From positions 1,916,957-1,980,956 of the forward strand of contig NZ_LFTY01000002.1 in NCBI RefSeq assembly GCF_001078595.1: DNA of 64,000 nt. The letters are read 5' to 3'. Below are positions 53,155-62,473 of the stretch, piece after piece. How positions within the stretch are numbered: position 1 is the stretch's first letter; every line of letters begins with the position of its first letter. Both the position numbers and the translations under genes were made by a program. The notes below the pieces were generated by a model. That model searched no databases. It was not told the DNA's origin and was given only the letters and a program-made list of their open reading frames with translations. The stretch comes from Candidatus Rhodobacter oscarellae (GTDB lineage Bacteria; Pseudomonadota; Alphaproteobacteria; Rhodobacterales; Rhodobacteraceae).

Positions 53155-54078
53155 TCAGAACCCGGTCGCCGCGGCCCCCTTCAACCCGAGCATCTGCCGC
53201 GCCTCATCCGGTGTGGCCGCGACGCGGCCCAGCCCCTCGATGATGCCCTTCACCTTGGCGACCTGCTGGGCGCTGCTTTCGGCTAGCACGCCCGGCCCGA
53301 GCCAGAGCGAGTCCTCCAGCCCCACGCGCACGTTCCCGCCTTGCGCCGCCGAGGTCGCCGCAATGTTCATCTGGTTGCGCCCCGCGCCCAGCACCGACCA
53401 CTGGTAATCGGCACCGAACAGCCGGTCCGCGGTGCGCTTCATATGCGCCACATCGTCGGGATGCCCGCCGATCCCGCCCATCAGCCCGAACACGGTCTGC
53501 ACAAAGAACGGCGCCTCCACCACGCCCTGGTCGGCGAAATGGGCCAGGTTGTAGAGATGCGCCGTGTCATAGCATTCGAACTCGAACCGCGTGCCGCTGT
53601 CGCGCAGGGTGGTCAGGATGAACTCGATATCCTCGAACGTGTTGCGGAACAGGATGCCCTTGTTACCCAGGTAGTCGGGCTCCCAGTTATGCTTGAATTC
53701 GGTGAAGCGGCCCAGCATCGGGAAGAGCCCGAAATTCATCGACCCCATGTTGAGGCTGGCCAGCTCGGGCCGCCAATGCTCCGCCGGGCGGACGCGCTCT
53801 TGCACGGTCATTGTGGGGGCGCCGCCGGTGGTGATGTTGATGACCACGTCGACCTGGGCCTTGATGGCGGGCAGGATCTCGGCGAAGGCCTCGGCCGATT
53901 GATCGGGCCGCCCGTCCATTTCGTCGCGCGCGTGCAGATGCACGATGGCCGCGCCCGCGCGGGCGGCGTCCACGGCCTGGGCGACGATCTCGGCGGCGGT
54001 CACCGGCAGGTGATCCGACATCGAGGGCGTGTGGATCGCGCCCGTAATGGCGGCGGAAATGATGCAAGGGCTGGGCAT
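53155..54078 (-). CDS. BKACE (beta-keto acid cleavage enzyme, formerly DUF849) family protein
   Basis: 307-residue zinc TIM-barrel enzyme that condenses a beta-keto acid with acetyl-CoA, giving acetoacetate and a new acyl-CoA. The prototype is Kce of lysine fermentation; other members cleave dehydrocarnitine and 3-oxo acids. Seen: IISAAITGAIHTPSMSDHLPVT; AGAAIVHLHARDEMDGRPDQ (metal-binding His pair); VVINITTGGAPTM; FECYDTAHLYNLAHF; FGLMGGIGGHPDD; and NVRVGLEDSLWLG with the conserved Glu. The ATG at 54078 has AAGGAG 6 nt upstream. It is divergent from the SDR gene by 50 bp. Confidence 0.93.
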   Translation of the reverse strand: MPSPCIISAAITGAIHTPSMSDHLPVTAAEIVAQAVDAARAGAAIVHLHARDEMDGRPDQSAEAFAEILPAIKAQVDVVINITTGGAPTMTVQERVRPAEHWRPELASLNMGSMNFGLFPMLGRFTEFKHNWEPDYLGNKGILFRNTFEDIEFILTTLRDSGTRFEFECYDTAHLYNLAHFADQGVVEAPFFVQTVFGLMGGIGGHPDDVAHMKRTADRLFGADYQWSVLGAGRNQMNIAATSAAQGGNVRVGLEDSLWLGPGVLAESSAQQVAKVKGIIEGLGRVAATPDEARQMLGLKGAAATGF

Positions 54079-54128
54079 TTGGCTCTCCTTTTGGTCAGAC
54101 TGGCGCAGGAGCAGGCAGGGAGCAAGCA

Positions 54129-54890
54129 ATGGATTTGGCACTGGCGGGGCATCGGGTGATTGTGACGGGCGCGGGCTCTGGGATCGGGTTAGAGATCGCC
54201 AAGGGCTTCGCGGCGGAGGGCGCCACGGTGCGGATCTGCGACGTCTCCGCCGAGGCGGTGGCGGCGAGCGGCTTCAAAGGCGCGCCCTGCGACGTGGCGG
54301 ACCGCGCCGGTGTGGCGGCCTTCGTACAGGCGATGGCGGAGCAAATGGGCGGGCTCGACACGCTGGTCAACAATGCCGGCATCGCGGGGCCCACCGGCCC
54401 GGTGCAGGAGATCGACGGCGCCGACTGGGACCGCTGCATCGAGGTCTGCCTGACGGGGCAGTTCAACATGACCCGCGCGGCGGTGCCGCATCTGAGGGCC
54501 TCGGCGAACGGCTCGATCGTGAACCTCTCGTCGTTGGCGGGGCGCGTGGGGTTTGCCCTGCGCAGCCCCTACGCCGCCGCCAAATGGGGCGTCATCGGCT
54601 TCACCAAGTCGCTGGCGATTGAGCTCGGCGGGGATGGCATTCGGGCGAATGCGATCCTACCGGGTCTGGTGGCCGGGGATCGGCAGCGCCGGGTGCTAGA
54701 GGCCAAGGCGCAACGGCTGGGGCTGTCCTTTGCCGAGACCGAGGCGCGCGCCTTCGGCTATACTTCGATCAGGGATTACGTCACGCCGCAGCAGATCGCC
54801 GACCAGATCTTGTTCTTGGCCTCCGAGCGCGGGCGCACGATCTCTGGTCAGGCGATCTCGGTCTGCGGCGACACGCAGATGCTGGCGTGA
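54129..54890 (+). CDS. Short-chain dehydrogenase/reductase
   Basis: 253-residue classical SDR. Seen: cofactor motif TGAGSGIGLEIA (residues 14-25), NNAGIAG, the catalytic Ser in NGSIVNLSSLAG, YAAAKWGVIGFTKSLA (Tyr-X3-Lys), a substrate loop, and C-terminal FLASERGRTISGQAISVCGDTQ. Acidic residue Asp39 after strand 2 suggests NAD rather than NADP. Divergent from the BKACE gene, it plausibly oxidises a beta-hydroxy acid to the beta-keto acid that BKACE cleaves; that link is inference. Confidence 0.9.
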   Translation: MDLALAGHRVIVTGAGSGIGLEIAKGFAAEGATVRICDVSAEAVAASGFKGAPCDVADRAGVAAFVQAMAEQMGGLDTLVNNAGIAGPTGPVQEIDGADWDRCIEVCLTGQFNMTRAAVPHLRASANGSIVNLSSLAGRVGFALRSPYAAAKWGVIGFTKSLAIELGGDGIRANAILPGLVAGDRQRRVLEAKAQRLGLSFAETEARAFGYTSIRDYVTPQQIADQILFLASERGRTISGQAISVCGDTQMLA

Positions 54891-54956
54891 CGGGCCGCAG
54901 GCGCCCCTGGTCAAACCGCGCCCAAGCCTGAGCCCGCACCTGAGCCTGAGCCCGCC

Positions 54957-55409
54957 CTAGCCCGCCTTCTGCGCCGCCATGACCTCGGCGAAGGAGGCAA
55001 AGAACTTCGCCGCCAGTTTCTTGGCCGTGCCCTGGATCAGGCGGCTGCCAAGCTGCGCCAGCTTGCCGCCGATCTCGGCCTTGGCGGTATAGCGCAGCGT
55101 GGTCTGCGCGCCATCCGCCGCAAGCTTGACATCCGCGCCGCCCTTGGCGTGACCCGCCGCGCCGCCATTGCCCTGCCCGGTCAGCGAGAACTGGTCCGGC
55201 GCGCCGCCGGTATCGAGCGTCACGTTGCCGCTGAACCGCGCCTTCACTGGGCCGACCTTCAGCACGACCTTGGCCTCCAGCTCGGTGTCGGAATGCTTGA
55301 TCAGCTCCTCGCAGCCGGGGATGCATTGCTGCAGGATCTCCGGGTCGTTGAGCGCGGCGTAGACGGCGTCCTGCGGGGCGTCGATAACAATCTCGTCGTT
55401 CAGTTCCAT
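54957..55409 (-). CDS. coxG: CO dehydrogenase accessory protein CoxG (SRPBCC fold)
   Basis: 150 residues. Seen: the CoxG signature MELNDEIVIDAPQDAVYAALNDPEILQQCIPGCEEL, then VVLKVGPVKARFSGNV and TLRYTAKAEIGGKLAQLGSRLIQGTAKKLAAKFFASFAEVM. In carboxydotrophs CoxG helps recruit or anchor the enzyme to the membrane; the C-terminal helix fits. It is last gene of the minus-strand cox cluster, 101 bp after coxF. Confidence 0.92.
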   Translation of the reverse strand: MELNDEIVIDAPQDAVYAALNDPEILQQCIPGCEELIKHSDTELEAKVVLKVGPVKARFSGNVTLDTGGAPDQFSLTGQGNGGAAGHAKGGADVKLAADGAQTTLRYTAKAEIGGKLAQLGSRLIQGTAKKLAAKFFASFAEVMAAQKAG

Positions 55410-55510
55410 CTCGGTGGGTCCTCGGTCAGCAACAGGGAAATCTCACCCGCGATAGCAGGTCTGCCTGGGTCGGTGAAAGGGTGAAGCGGCGCAAGAGGCG
55501 CCGAATGAGG

Positions 55511-56308
55511 CTACGCATCGGCGGCCTCGCAGGGTGGCGCGCGGCGAATGCGGGTCAGCTCCGCCAGGATCGACAGCGCGATCTCCTCGGGGGTGACCGC
55601 GCCGATGTCGAGCCCGGCGGGGGCGCTGACCGCACGCACGGCGTCTTCGGGATGGCCCTGCGCGATCAGCTTCTGCGCCAGGGCGGCGTATTTCTTGCGG
55701 CTGCCCACGAAGGCGACATGCTCGGCGCCCGCGCCCAGCGCCGTCTTCAGCGCCACCAGATCGCCCTGCCCCTGCGTGGCCACAACGATCACCCGGCGGC
55801 GCGGCCCGGCGGCGGGGGCCAGCGCGTCCTCTGCGGCGCGCTGCGTCATCTCCCAGTGGAACTGCGGCGCCAGCGCGGCCAGCGCCTCGGCCACAGGCGA
55901 GGCACCAAAGACGAGCAATTCCGGCGACGGCAGGCAGGGCTCGATAAAGATGTCGACCGAGCCCTCGGAGGGGCAGCCGTTGCGCACAAAGCGCGTGCCC
56001 GCGACCATCTCGCCAGCCGAAACGCCGCGCTCGGCCAAAAGCTCCTGCGGTGCGACGGAGACAAGCTGCGGCGTGCCGCTGGCCAGCGCCTCTTGCGCGG
56101 CCCGGCGCACCGCACCGGTGGTGCAGCCGCCGCCCAGCCAGCCCTGCAGCACGGTCCCATCCGCCGCCAGCAGCGCCTTGGCGCCGGGCTTGGCCGCCGT
56201 GGCCCCGGCGGTGCGCACGATGGTGGCAAAGGCAAAGGGCTCCTGGCGCGCGGTCAGCGCCTCGGCGGTGTCGGCCAGATCCTGGGGCATCAGCTCTTTG
56301 GGCATCAT
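55511..56308 (-). CDS. coxF: XdhC/CoxF-family molybdenum-cofactor maturation protein
   Basis: 265 residues. Seen: the XdhC_CoxI N-terminal domain (FAFATIVRTAGATAAKPGAKALLAADGTVLQGWLGGGCTTGAV, with the conserved Cys), and a C-terminal Rossmann domain ending VAFVGSRKKYAALAQKLIAQG... LDIGAVTPEEIALSILAEL. Proteins of this family bind and sulfurate or deliver Moco to hydroxylases. The ATG at 56308 overlaps the coxE stop (ATGA). Confidence 0.9.
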   Translation of the reverse strand: MMPKELMPQDLADTAEALTARQEPFAFATIVRTAGATAAKPGAKALLAADGTVLQGWLGGGCTTGAVRRAAQEALASGTPQLVSVAPQELLAERGVSAGEMVAGTRFVRNGCPSEGSVDIFIEPCLPSPELLVFGASPVAEALAALAPQFHWEMTQRAAEDALAPAAGPRRRVIVVATQGQGDLVALKTALGAGAEHVAFVGSRKKYAALAQKLIAQGHPEDAVRAVSAPAGLDIGAVTPEEIALSILAELTRIRRAPPCEAADA

Positions 56309-57486
56309 AGGCGCGCGAGCTCCGGTTCAAGGGCTGCGAGGTCCGCCAGGGTGCCCGCCGCCGCGAAAAGGTCGAGATGCGGCAGCGCCGCGGCCATGCC
56401 GCCCGCGATGGGCGCGTAGTCGCGCCATCCCTTCAGCGGGTTCAGCCAGATCACCCGGCAGCCGCGCTTCTTGAGCTTGGCCAGCGCCGCGGCCAGCGCC
56501 TCCGGCGGGTCCGTATCGTAGCCATCCGAGAGGATCAGCACCACGCTGCGCCCGTCCACCAGCCGCCGCGCATAGGTCGCGGCGAAGCGCTCCAGGCTGG
56601 CGCCGATTTTTGAGCCCCCGCCGAAGCCATCCGCCATCAGCGACATCCGCCCGATGGCGCGCATCGCGTCGCGGTCGCGCAGCGCCTCGGTGATCCGCAC
56701 CAGGCGGGTGTGGAACAGATAGGCGTCCGCCGTGGGGTCCGACCGCATCAGCCCCGCCAGGAAGGCCAGGAAGACCTGCGCGTAGACCGTCATCGAGCCG
56801 GAGACGTCGCAGAGCGCCGTGATCCTCACGGCACGGTCGGGGCGCTTGCGGTGAAAGAGCCGGACCGGCTCGCCCCCCGTTGCCAGGCTCTGACGGATGA
56901 TCTTGCGGAAATGCAGCCGGTCGCCCTTGCGCGCCGCCCTGCGCCGCCGCGCGCGGCGGTCGCGCAGCGCTTGCCCGAGGCGGGCGGCGACCGCCTCCGC
57001 GGCGGCGATCTCCTCTTGCCGCACCAGATCGCGCAGGTCCTTGCGCATCAGGTTCCGGGTCTCGGTGGCGATCAGCCTGCCCTCGCCGTCGCTCTCGGCC
57101 GCGCCGTCACCGCCATCCGGCGCGGTGGCCTGGCCCGCGCCGCCGGCGGCCTCGCCCTTTGCGTCACGCGAGGAATGCACCGCGTCATGGCCCTTGGCCT
57201 TAGACGCCGGCATCACCCGCGTTCTCACCCGGCCGGCATCCATCCAGAAGCCGTCAAACAGCGCGTCAAAGCGCTCGGCCTCCTCCTTGCAGCCCGTGCA
57301 GATCGGCCGCAGGGCGCGGCGGGCCTCCTCGGGGCGGGCGGCGCTCACATGGGTGAGCGCGTCCAGGGCCAGGGCGGTCTCGGCGACCCCCAGCCGCAGG
57401 CCGTTCTCGCGCAGATGCGCCACAAAGCCGCTCATCCGCGCGGCGGGGCCCGGGTCGCGGGCGGCAAAGCGCGTTACCCGGCTCAT
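56305..57486 (-). CDS. coxE: CoxE, VWA-domain CO dehydrogenase maturation protein
   Basis: 393 residues. Seen: an N-terminal helical region (FVAHLRENGLRLGVAETALALDAL), a charged middle part, and a C-terminal VWA domain with the metal-ion site ITALCDVSGSMTVYAQ, a Thr/Ser loop, and VVLILSDGYDTDPPE. CoxE partners the AAA ATPase CoxD in building the Cu-S-Mo site of CoxL. Its ATG overlaps the coxD stop and its stop overlaps the coxF start. Confidence 0.93.
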   Translation of the reverse strand: MSRVTRFAARDPGPAARMSGFVAHLRENGLRLGVAETALALDALTHVSAARPEEARRALRPICTGCKEEAERFDALFDGFWMDAGRVRTRVMPASKAKGHDAVHSSRDAKGEAAGGAGQATAPDGGDGAAESDGEGRLIATETRNLMRKDLRDLVRQEEIAAAEAVAARLGQALRDRRARRRRAARKGDRLHFRKIIRQSLATGGEPVRLFHRKRPDRAVRITALCDVSGSMTVYAQVFLAFLAGLMRSDPTADAYLFHTRLVRITEALRDRDAMRAIGRMSLMADGFGGGSKIGASLERFAATYARRLVDGRSVVLILSDGYDTDPPEALAAALAKLKKRGCRVIWLNPLKGWRDYAPIAGGMAAALPHLDLFAAAGTLADLAALEPELARL

Positions 57487-58358
57487 GCGGCCCTGCCCGC
57501 CAGGCGCTGCGTCACCTCGGTGGTCACATTCGCCTGGTCGACCTGCGTCTTCAGCAGGGTCTTCAGCGTGGACTGCAGCACCGCCGGATCGCTGGTCAGG
57601 TCCGCGATCCCCAGCCCCATCAGCGCCGCGGCGAAGTCCAGCATCTCGGCGATGCCGGGCACCTTCTCCAGCTCCTCGCGGCGCAGAGCCTGCACGAAGC
57701 CCACGACCTGCCCCGCCAGCCGCGCCTCCACGCCCGGGCAGCGCGCGCGTAGGATCGCGAGCTCTGTCTCGCGGTCGGGGTAGTCCAGGTAAGTGTATAA
57801 GCAGCGGCGGCGCAAGGCGTCGCTAAGGTCGCGGGTGCCGTTCGCTGTCAGGACGACCAGAGGCTGCGTTGTGGCATGGATCGTGCCCAGCTCCGGTACC
57901 GTGATCTGAAACTCCGAGAGGACCTCCAAGAGGAAGGCCTCGAATTCCTCATCGGCGCGGTCGATCTCGTCGATCAACAGCACCGGCGGCTTGGGCTGGC
58001 GGATCGCGGCCAGCAGGGGGCGTTCCAGCAGGAACTCCTCGGAGAAGATGCGATCCTCGACGGCGCGGCCCGTCTCACCGGCCTCGGAGGCGGCCCGGAT
58101 CGTCAGAAGCTGGCGCTGGTAGTTCCATTCGTAGATCGCCTGCGAGGCGTCCAGCCCCTCATAGCATTGCAGCCGGATCAGCTTGGCGCCCCGCGCCCCG
58201 GCCAGCGCGCGGGCGACCTCAGTCTTGCCCACCCCCGCCGGGCCCTCAAGCAATATTGGCCGCTCAAGGACATCCATAAGATGCAGCGCCATGGCAAGAT
58301 CGTCGGTGGCGACATATCCCTCGCCGGCCATATCGTGTTGAAGCTGCTGGAAAGACAT
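57483..58358 (-). CDS. coxD: CoxD, MoxR-type AAA+ ATPase
   Basis: 291 residues. Seen: Walker A LEGPAGVGKTEVARAL (about residues 38-53), Walker B PVLLIDEIDRADEEFEAFLLEVL, sensor 1 VVLTANGTRDLSDALRRRC with the Arg finger, and a C-terminal lid. In Oligotropha, CoxD is needed for sulfuration and copper insertion in CoxL. The true start is the ATG at 58358 with AGGAAGG upstream, right after a hairpin leader; the frame to 58589 runs into coxL and is shadow. Confidence 0.94.
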   Translation of the reverse strand: MSFQQLQHDMAGEGYVATDDLAMALHLMDVLERPILLEGPAGVGKTEVARALAGARGAKLIRLQCYEGLDASQAIYEWNYQRQLLTIRAASEAGETGRAVEDRIFSEEFLLERPLLAAIRQPKPPVLLIDEIDRADEEFEAFLLEVLSEFQITVPELGTIHATTQPLVVLTANGTRDLSDALRRRCLYTYLDYPDRETELAILRARCPGVEARLAGQVVGFVQALRREELEKVPGIAEMLDFAAALMGLGIADLTSDPAVLQSTLKTLLKTQVDQANVTTEVTQRLAGRAA

Positions 58359-58422
58359 GGTCGTTACCCTTCCTCTTGCTGAAAATATCCCAGGGGGGTC
58401 CGGGGGGACAGCGTCCCCCCGG
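58359..58422 (-). repeat. Hairpin leader element (GGGATATTT type), copy 2
   Basis: Read on the minus strand: a hairpin with arms CCGGGGGGAC/GTCCCCCCGG (58400-58422), then ACCCCCCTGGGATATTTTC and a purine-rich AGCAAGAGGAAGGG leading to the coxD ATG. The tail matches the element before the gene at 20029, where the arms differ but stem and loop size are nearly the same. It sits between coxL and coxD, so it may adjust the structural-to-maturation protein ratio. Confidence 0.8.
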
Positions 58423-58455
58423 CGGATCGACGCGGCGCAGGCCGCGGCGAAACCT

Positions 58456-60882
58456 CTAGCCGTGCAGCCCAAGCTCGTTGGCGATCTTCCAGATCCGCCA
58501 ATGATCGTGGGGCATGTGGCTCTGGCGCAGCCCGAACGCGCGGAACGCATCATGCACCGCGTTCGAGAACGCGGGCACCCCGCCCACATTCGGGCTCTCG
58601 CCCACGCCCTTGGCCCCGATCGGGTGGTGCGGCGACGGCGTGACCGTGTGGTCCGTCGTATAATGCGGGGTCTCCACCGCCGTGGGCAGGAAGAAGTCCA
58701 TCAGCGTGGCCGTCTTGACGTTGCCCATCTCGTCATAGGCGATCTCTTGCCCCATCGCGATGGCCAGCGCCTCGGTGAGCCCGCCATGCACCTGGCCCTC
58801 GATGATCATCGGGTTGATCCGGGTGCCGCAATCGTCCAGCGCATAGAACTGCCGGATCTCATGCTCGCCGGTGTCCACGTCGATCTCCATCACGCAGACA
58901 TAGGCGCCGAAGGGATAGGTCATATTGGGCGGGTCGTAATAGCTGACCGCCTCGAGCCCCGGCTCCAGCCCCGGGATCGCCTGGTTGTAGCTGGCAAAGG
59001 CGATCTCTTTCATTGTCTTGAAGCGCTCGGGCGCGCCCTTGACCACGAACCGGTCCACGTCGAACTCGACGTCGCCGTCATGCACCTCTAGCAGATAGGC
59101 CGCGATCATCTGCGCCTTGGCGCGGATCTTGCGCCCCGCCATCGCGGTGGCCGCCCCGGCCACGGGGGTGGAGCGGGAGCCATAGGTCCCCAGCCCGTAG
59201 GGCGCCGTATCGGTGTCGCCCTCCTCGATGGTGATGCTGTCGGCGGGCAGGCCGATCTCGGTGGCCAGGATCTGCGCAAAGGTCGTCGCGTGCCCCTGCC
59301 CCTGGCTGATCGTGCCCAGCCGCGCAATCGCCGACCCCGTGGGGTGGATGCGGATCTCGCAGCTGTCGAACATGCCCAGCCCGAGGATGTCGCAGTTCTT
59401 CACCGGCCCGGCGCCCACGATCTCGGTGAAGTGGCAGAGGCCAATCCCCAAGAGCTTGCGCGTCTTGCCGGCCTTGAAGTCCGCGACCCGCTGCGCCTGC
59501 TCGGCGCGCAGGTCATCATAGCCCACCGCCGCCATCGCCTTGCCCCAGGCTGTGTGATAGTCGCCGCTGTCATATTCCCAGCCCAGCGCCGACTGATAGG
59601 GAAACTGCTCGGCCTTGATGAAGTTGATCCGGCGCAGCTCTGCGGCGTCCATGCCCAGTTCAATCGCCAGCACCTCGATCATGCGCTCGATGAAATAGGC
59701 GGCCTCGGTCACCCGGAACGAGCAGCGATAGGCCACCCCGCCCGGCGCCTTGTTGGTATAGACCCCGTCGACGGCCAGGTAGGCCGTGGGGATGTCGTAG
59801 GAGCCGGTGCAGATGTTCATGAACCCCGCCGGGAACTTGGTGGGGTCCGCGCAGGCGTCGAACCCGCCGTGATCGGCGGTCGTGTGGCACCAGAGCCCGG
59901 TGATCTTGCCCTCCTTGGTGGCGGCGATCTTGCCCTGCATCCAGTAGTCGCGAGCGAAGGCCGTGGTCATCAAGTTGTCCATCCGGTCCTCGATCCACTT
60001 CACCGGCTTGCCGGTCACGATCGAGGCCACCACCGAGCACACATAGCCCGGATAGGCGCCCACCTTGTTGCCAAAGCCGCCGCCGATATCGGGCGAGATC
60101 ACACGGATGTTGTGCTCCTCAATCCCCGAGATCAGCGAGACCACCGTGCGGATCGCATGCGGCGCCTGGAACGTGCCCCAGAGCGTCAGCTTACCATTCA
60201 CCTTGTCCATGGAGGCCACGCAGCCGCAGGTCTCTAGCGGGCAAGGATGGGTGCGGTGATAATAGACCATCTCCTCGGCCACGACATCCGCCGCGCCGAT
60301 CACCTGCTCGGTGGCGTCCTTGTCGCCCGCCTCCCAGGTGAAGATGTGGTTGGGGTGATTTCTGGGGCCATGTGCGCCGTCGGGCGTCCCGCCATCCGCG
60401 CCCAACAGGTCCTCGCGCAGCACCACATCTGATTGCAGCGCCTCGAACGGGTCCACCAGCACGGGCAGCTCCTCGTATTCCACCTCAACGGACTCGATGC
60501 CATCGGCGGCGGCATAGCGGTCGGTGGCCACCACAAAGGCGACCTCCTGGCCCTGATAGAGCACCTTGCCATCCGCCAGCACCATCATCTTGTCACCCGC
60601 CAGGGTGGGCATCCAATGCAAGCCCAGGGGCTCTAGATCCGCAGCGGTCAGCACCGCCAGCACGCCGGGCACCTCCATCGCCGCCGAGCTGTCGACGCTC
60701 TTCACCCGCGCATGGGCATAGGGCGAGCGCACGAAGTCGCCAAAGAGCATCCCGTCCAGCTTGAGGTCATCGACATAGTTGCCCTTGCCCTGGGTAAAGC
60801 GCGCGTCCTCGACGCGCTTGCGCTTGCAGCCCATGCCGCCGAGGGCGTCGACGCGTTCCTCGCGTGTCACTTCGTCCTTCAT
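58456..60882 (-). CDS. coxL: Form I aerobic CO dehydrogenase large subunit
   Basis: 808 residues, usual length for CoxL. Seen: [60 protein letters not shown] for Moco; the form I active-site loop VAYRCSFR with Cys387, which carries the Cu of the Cu-S-Mo site; [20 protein letters not shown]; and the catalytic Glu in [14 protein letters not shown]. It oxidises CO with water to CO2, feeding electrons through CoxS and CoxM to the quinone pool at the inner membrane. The ATG at 60882 has GGAGG 7 nt upstream and overlaps the coxS stop. Confidence 0.98.
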   Translation of the reverse strand: MKDEVTREERVDALGGMGCKRKRVEDARFTQGKGNYVDDLKLDGMLFGDFVRSPYAHARVKSVDSSAAMEVPGVLAVLTAADLEPLGLHWMPTLAGDKMMVLADGKVLYQGQEVAFVVATDRYAAADGIESVEVEYEELPVLVDPFEALQSDVVLREDLLGADGGTPDGAHGPRNHPNHIFTWEAGDKDATEQVIGAADVVAEEMVYYHRTHPCPLETCGCVASMDKVNGKLTLWGTFQAPHAIRTVVSLISGIEEHNIRVISPDIGGGFGNKVGAYPGYVCSVVASIVTGKPVKWIEDRMDNLMTTAFARDYWMQGKIAATKEGKITGLWCHTTADHGGFDACADPTKFPAGFMNICTGSYDIPTAYLAVDGVYTNKAPGGVAYRCSFRVTEAAYFIERMIEVLAIELGMDAAELRRINFIKAEQFPYQSALGWEYDSGDYHTAWGKAMAAVGYDDLRAEQAQRVADFKAGKTRKLLGIGLCHFTEIVGAGPVKNCDILGLGMFDSCEIRIHPTGSAIARLGTISQGQGHATTFAQILATEIGLPADSITIEEGDTDTAPYGLGTYGSRSTPVAGAATAMAGRKIRAKAQMIAAYLLEVHDGDVEFDVDRFVVKGAPERFKTMKEIAFASYNQAIPGLEPGLEAVSYYDPPNMTYPFGAYVCVMEIDVDTGEHEIRQFYALDDCGTRINPMIIEGQVHGGLTEALAIAMGQEIAYDEMGNVKTATLMDFFLPTAVETPHYTTDHTVTPSPHHPIGAKGVGESPNVGGVPAFSNAVHDAFRAFGLRQSHMPHDHWRIWKIANELGLHG

Positions 60883-61373
60883 TGTGCTGCCTCCTTGCTG
60901 GAGCTCATATCCGCGGCCGCGGCCATGATCGCCTTGACGATGTTCTGATACCCGGTGCAGCGGCAGAGATTGCCGGCCATGCCAAAGCGCACCTCCTCCT
61001 CGGTCGGGCTGGGGTTCTCCTCAAGCAGCTTGGCCGCGCGGGTGATCATCCCCGGCGTGCAGTAGCCGCATTGCAGCCCGTGATGCTCTTTGAAGGCCTC
61101 CTGCAGCGGGTGCAGCGCGTCCGGGCCGCCCATGCCCTCGATGGTGGTGACCTCGGCGCCGTTGGCCTGGGCCACGAACATGGTGCAGGACTTGATGGTC
61201 TTGCCGTTGAGGTTCACCGTGCAGGCGCCGCAATGGGAGGTCTCGCAGCCGATATGCGGCCCGGTGATCCCGAGGCGCTCGCGCAGGGTGTAGATCAGCA
61301 GCTCGCGCGGCTCGGCCAGGAATTCCTCCTCCGCGCCGTTCACGGTCAGCTTGATGTGCATCTTGTTGCTCAT
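60879..61373 (-). CDS. coxS: CO dehydrogenase small (2Fe-2S) subunit
   Basis: 164 residues. Seen: the proximal ferredoxin cluster [24 protein letters not shown], and the second cluster [31 protein letters not shown] followed by [12 protein letters not shown]. It relays electrons between the Mo-Cu site and FAD. It sits between coxM (12 bp) and coxL (4-bp overlap) in the canonical M-S-L order. Confidence 0.97.
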   Translation of the reverse strand: MSNKMHIKLTVNGAEEEFLAEPRELLIYTLRERLGITGPHIGCETSHCGACTVNLNGKTIKSCTMFVAQANGAEVTTIEGMGGPDALHPLQEAFKEHHGLQCGYCTPGMITRAAKLLEENPSPTEEEVRFGMAGNLCRCTGYQNIVKAIMAAAADMSSSKEAAQ

Positions 61374-61385
61374 GGTGTTCTCTCC

Positions 61386-62240
61386 TTACGCCCGCGACCA
61401 GGCGCGCGCGATGGCGCGGCCCAGGATGACGCCCGCGACGTGGCGCTTAAAGGCGACGGGGCCGCGATTGTCCTCGGTGGGGTCGATATCGCCCAGCATG
61501 GCGGCGACGCTGGCCTTGATGGCGGCCGCGTCCACGGCGGTGCCCACCAGGGCCGCGCCTGCGGCCTCGGACCAGACCGGCACATCCGAAAGGTTGGTCA
61601 TGGCGACAGAGGCGCTGGCGCAGGCGCCGCCCTCCTTGGTCAGCAGAACCGCCGCGGCGGCGGTGGCATAATCGCCAATCTTGCGCTTTTGCTTCTCATA
61701 GGCGTAGCCGCCCGAGGTCGCCGCAAAGCTGACCGCGGTCAGCACCTCGTCATCCTCGCGTTCGGTCATATAGGCCGCCTCATAGAAGTCGCGGGCCTTC
61801 ACGGCGCGCGCGCCGCCGGGGCCCTCCAGCTCGAAACTGGCGTCCAGGCACTGCATCAGCCCCGGCATGTCATTGCCCGGGTCGCCATTGGCGACGTTGC
61901 CGCCGATGGTGCCCATATAGCGCACCTGCGGGTCGGCGATCTGCAGCGCGGCCTCGCGCAGGATCGGCGCCGCATTAGACAGCCCGGCATGGTCGATAAG
62001 CTCGGCCTGGGTCGCCATCGCGCCGATGCGCACCTGCCCGCCCTGGACGCTGATCCCGCCGAGGCTGGTCACGTCCTGCAGGTCGATCAGATGCGGCACC
62101 TCGGCCATGCGCAGCTTCATCATCGGGATCAGGCTGTGCCCCCCCGCCATGACGCGCGCGTCGTCCCCATGTTCGGTTAAGAGGGCAATCGCCCCCGCAA
62201 GGTCCGCCGGGCGATGATATTCAAACGCGGCTGGAATCAT
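61386..62240 (-). CDS. coxM: CO dehydrogenase medium (FAD) subunit
   Basis: 284 residues. Seen: MIPAAFEYHRPADLAGAIALL; the first FAD motif AGGHSLIPMMKLR; the second FAD motif TIGGNVANGDPGNDMP; the segment DPQVRYMG preceding it; and EKQKRKIGDYATAAAAVLLT. The ATG at 62240 has GGGAGGAG 6 nt upstream; the frame to 62306 is unsupported. It is first gene of the cox operon. A pair of direct repeats in the upstream gap is a candidate regulator site. Confidence 0.97.
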   Translation of the reverse strand: MIPAAFEYHRPADLAGAIALLTEHGDDARVMAGGHSLIPMMKLRMAEVPHLIDLQDVTSLGGISVQGGQVRIGAMATQAELIDHAGLSNAAPILREAALQIADPQVRYMGTIGGNVANGDPGNDMPGLMQCLDASFELEGPGGARAVKARDFYEAAYMTEREDDEVLTAVSFAATSGGYAYEKQKRKIGDYATAAAAVLLTKEGGACASASVAMTNLSDVPVWSEAAGAALVGTAVDAAAIKASVAAMLGDIDPTEDNRGPVAFKRHVAGVILGRAIARAWSRA

Positions 62241-62333
62241 TGCTTCTCCTCCCTGAGCAAAGTTCTGGCTGCTGAAGGGTTGGAATGCGCGGGCGGGTCG
62301 ATCCAATCAAAATGCAGCGCTTGCGCGCGATTT

Positions 62334-62367
62334 GCACGAGTTGCGCCCTAACGCGCACGAAATGCGC
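62334..62367. promoter_or_regulatory. Direct repeats GCACGA-NN-TGCGC, 21 bp apart, in the cox promoter region
   Basis: GCACGAGTTGCGC starts at 62334 and GCACGAAATGCGC at 62355, i.e. two helical turns apart. They lie 94-127 bp upstream of coxM and 107-140 bp upstream of the binding-protein gene at 62474. The divergent gap is 233 bp with no other clear motif. Same-face direct repeats suit a dimeric activator, for example of the LytTR or RcoM kind, but the regulator is not identified. Confidence 0.5.
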
Positions 62368-62473
62368 GCAGCGCGGGGATCGTTTGGATTTCCGCGAAGG
62401 GAATGAACTGGGGGTCTTGGACTTCCCCCATCGCGGGCGTAATCTGGGCGCGAACAAAAATGGGAGCCATGCG

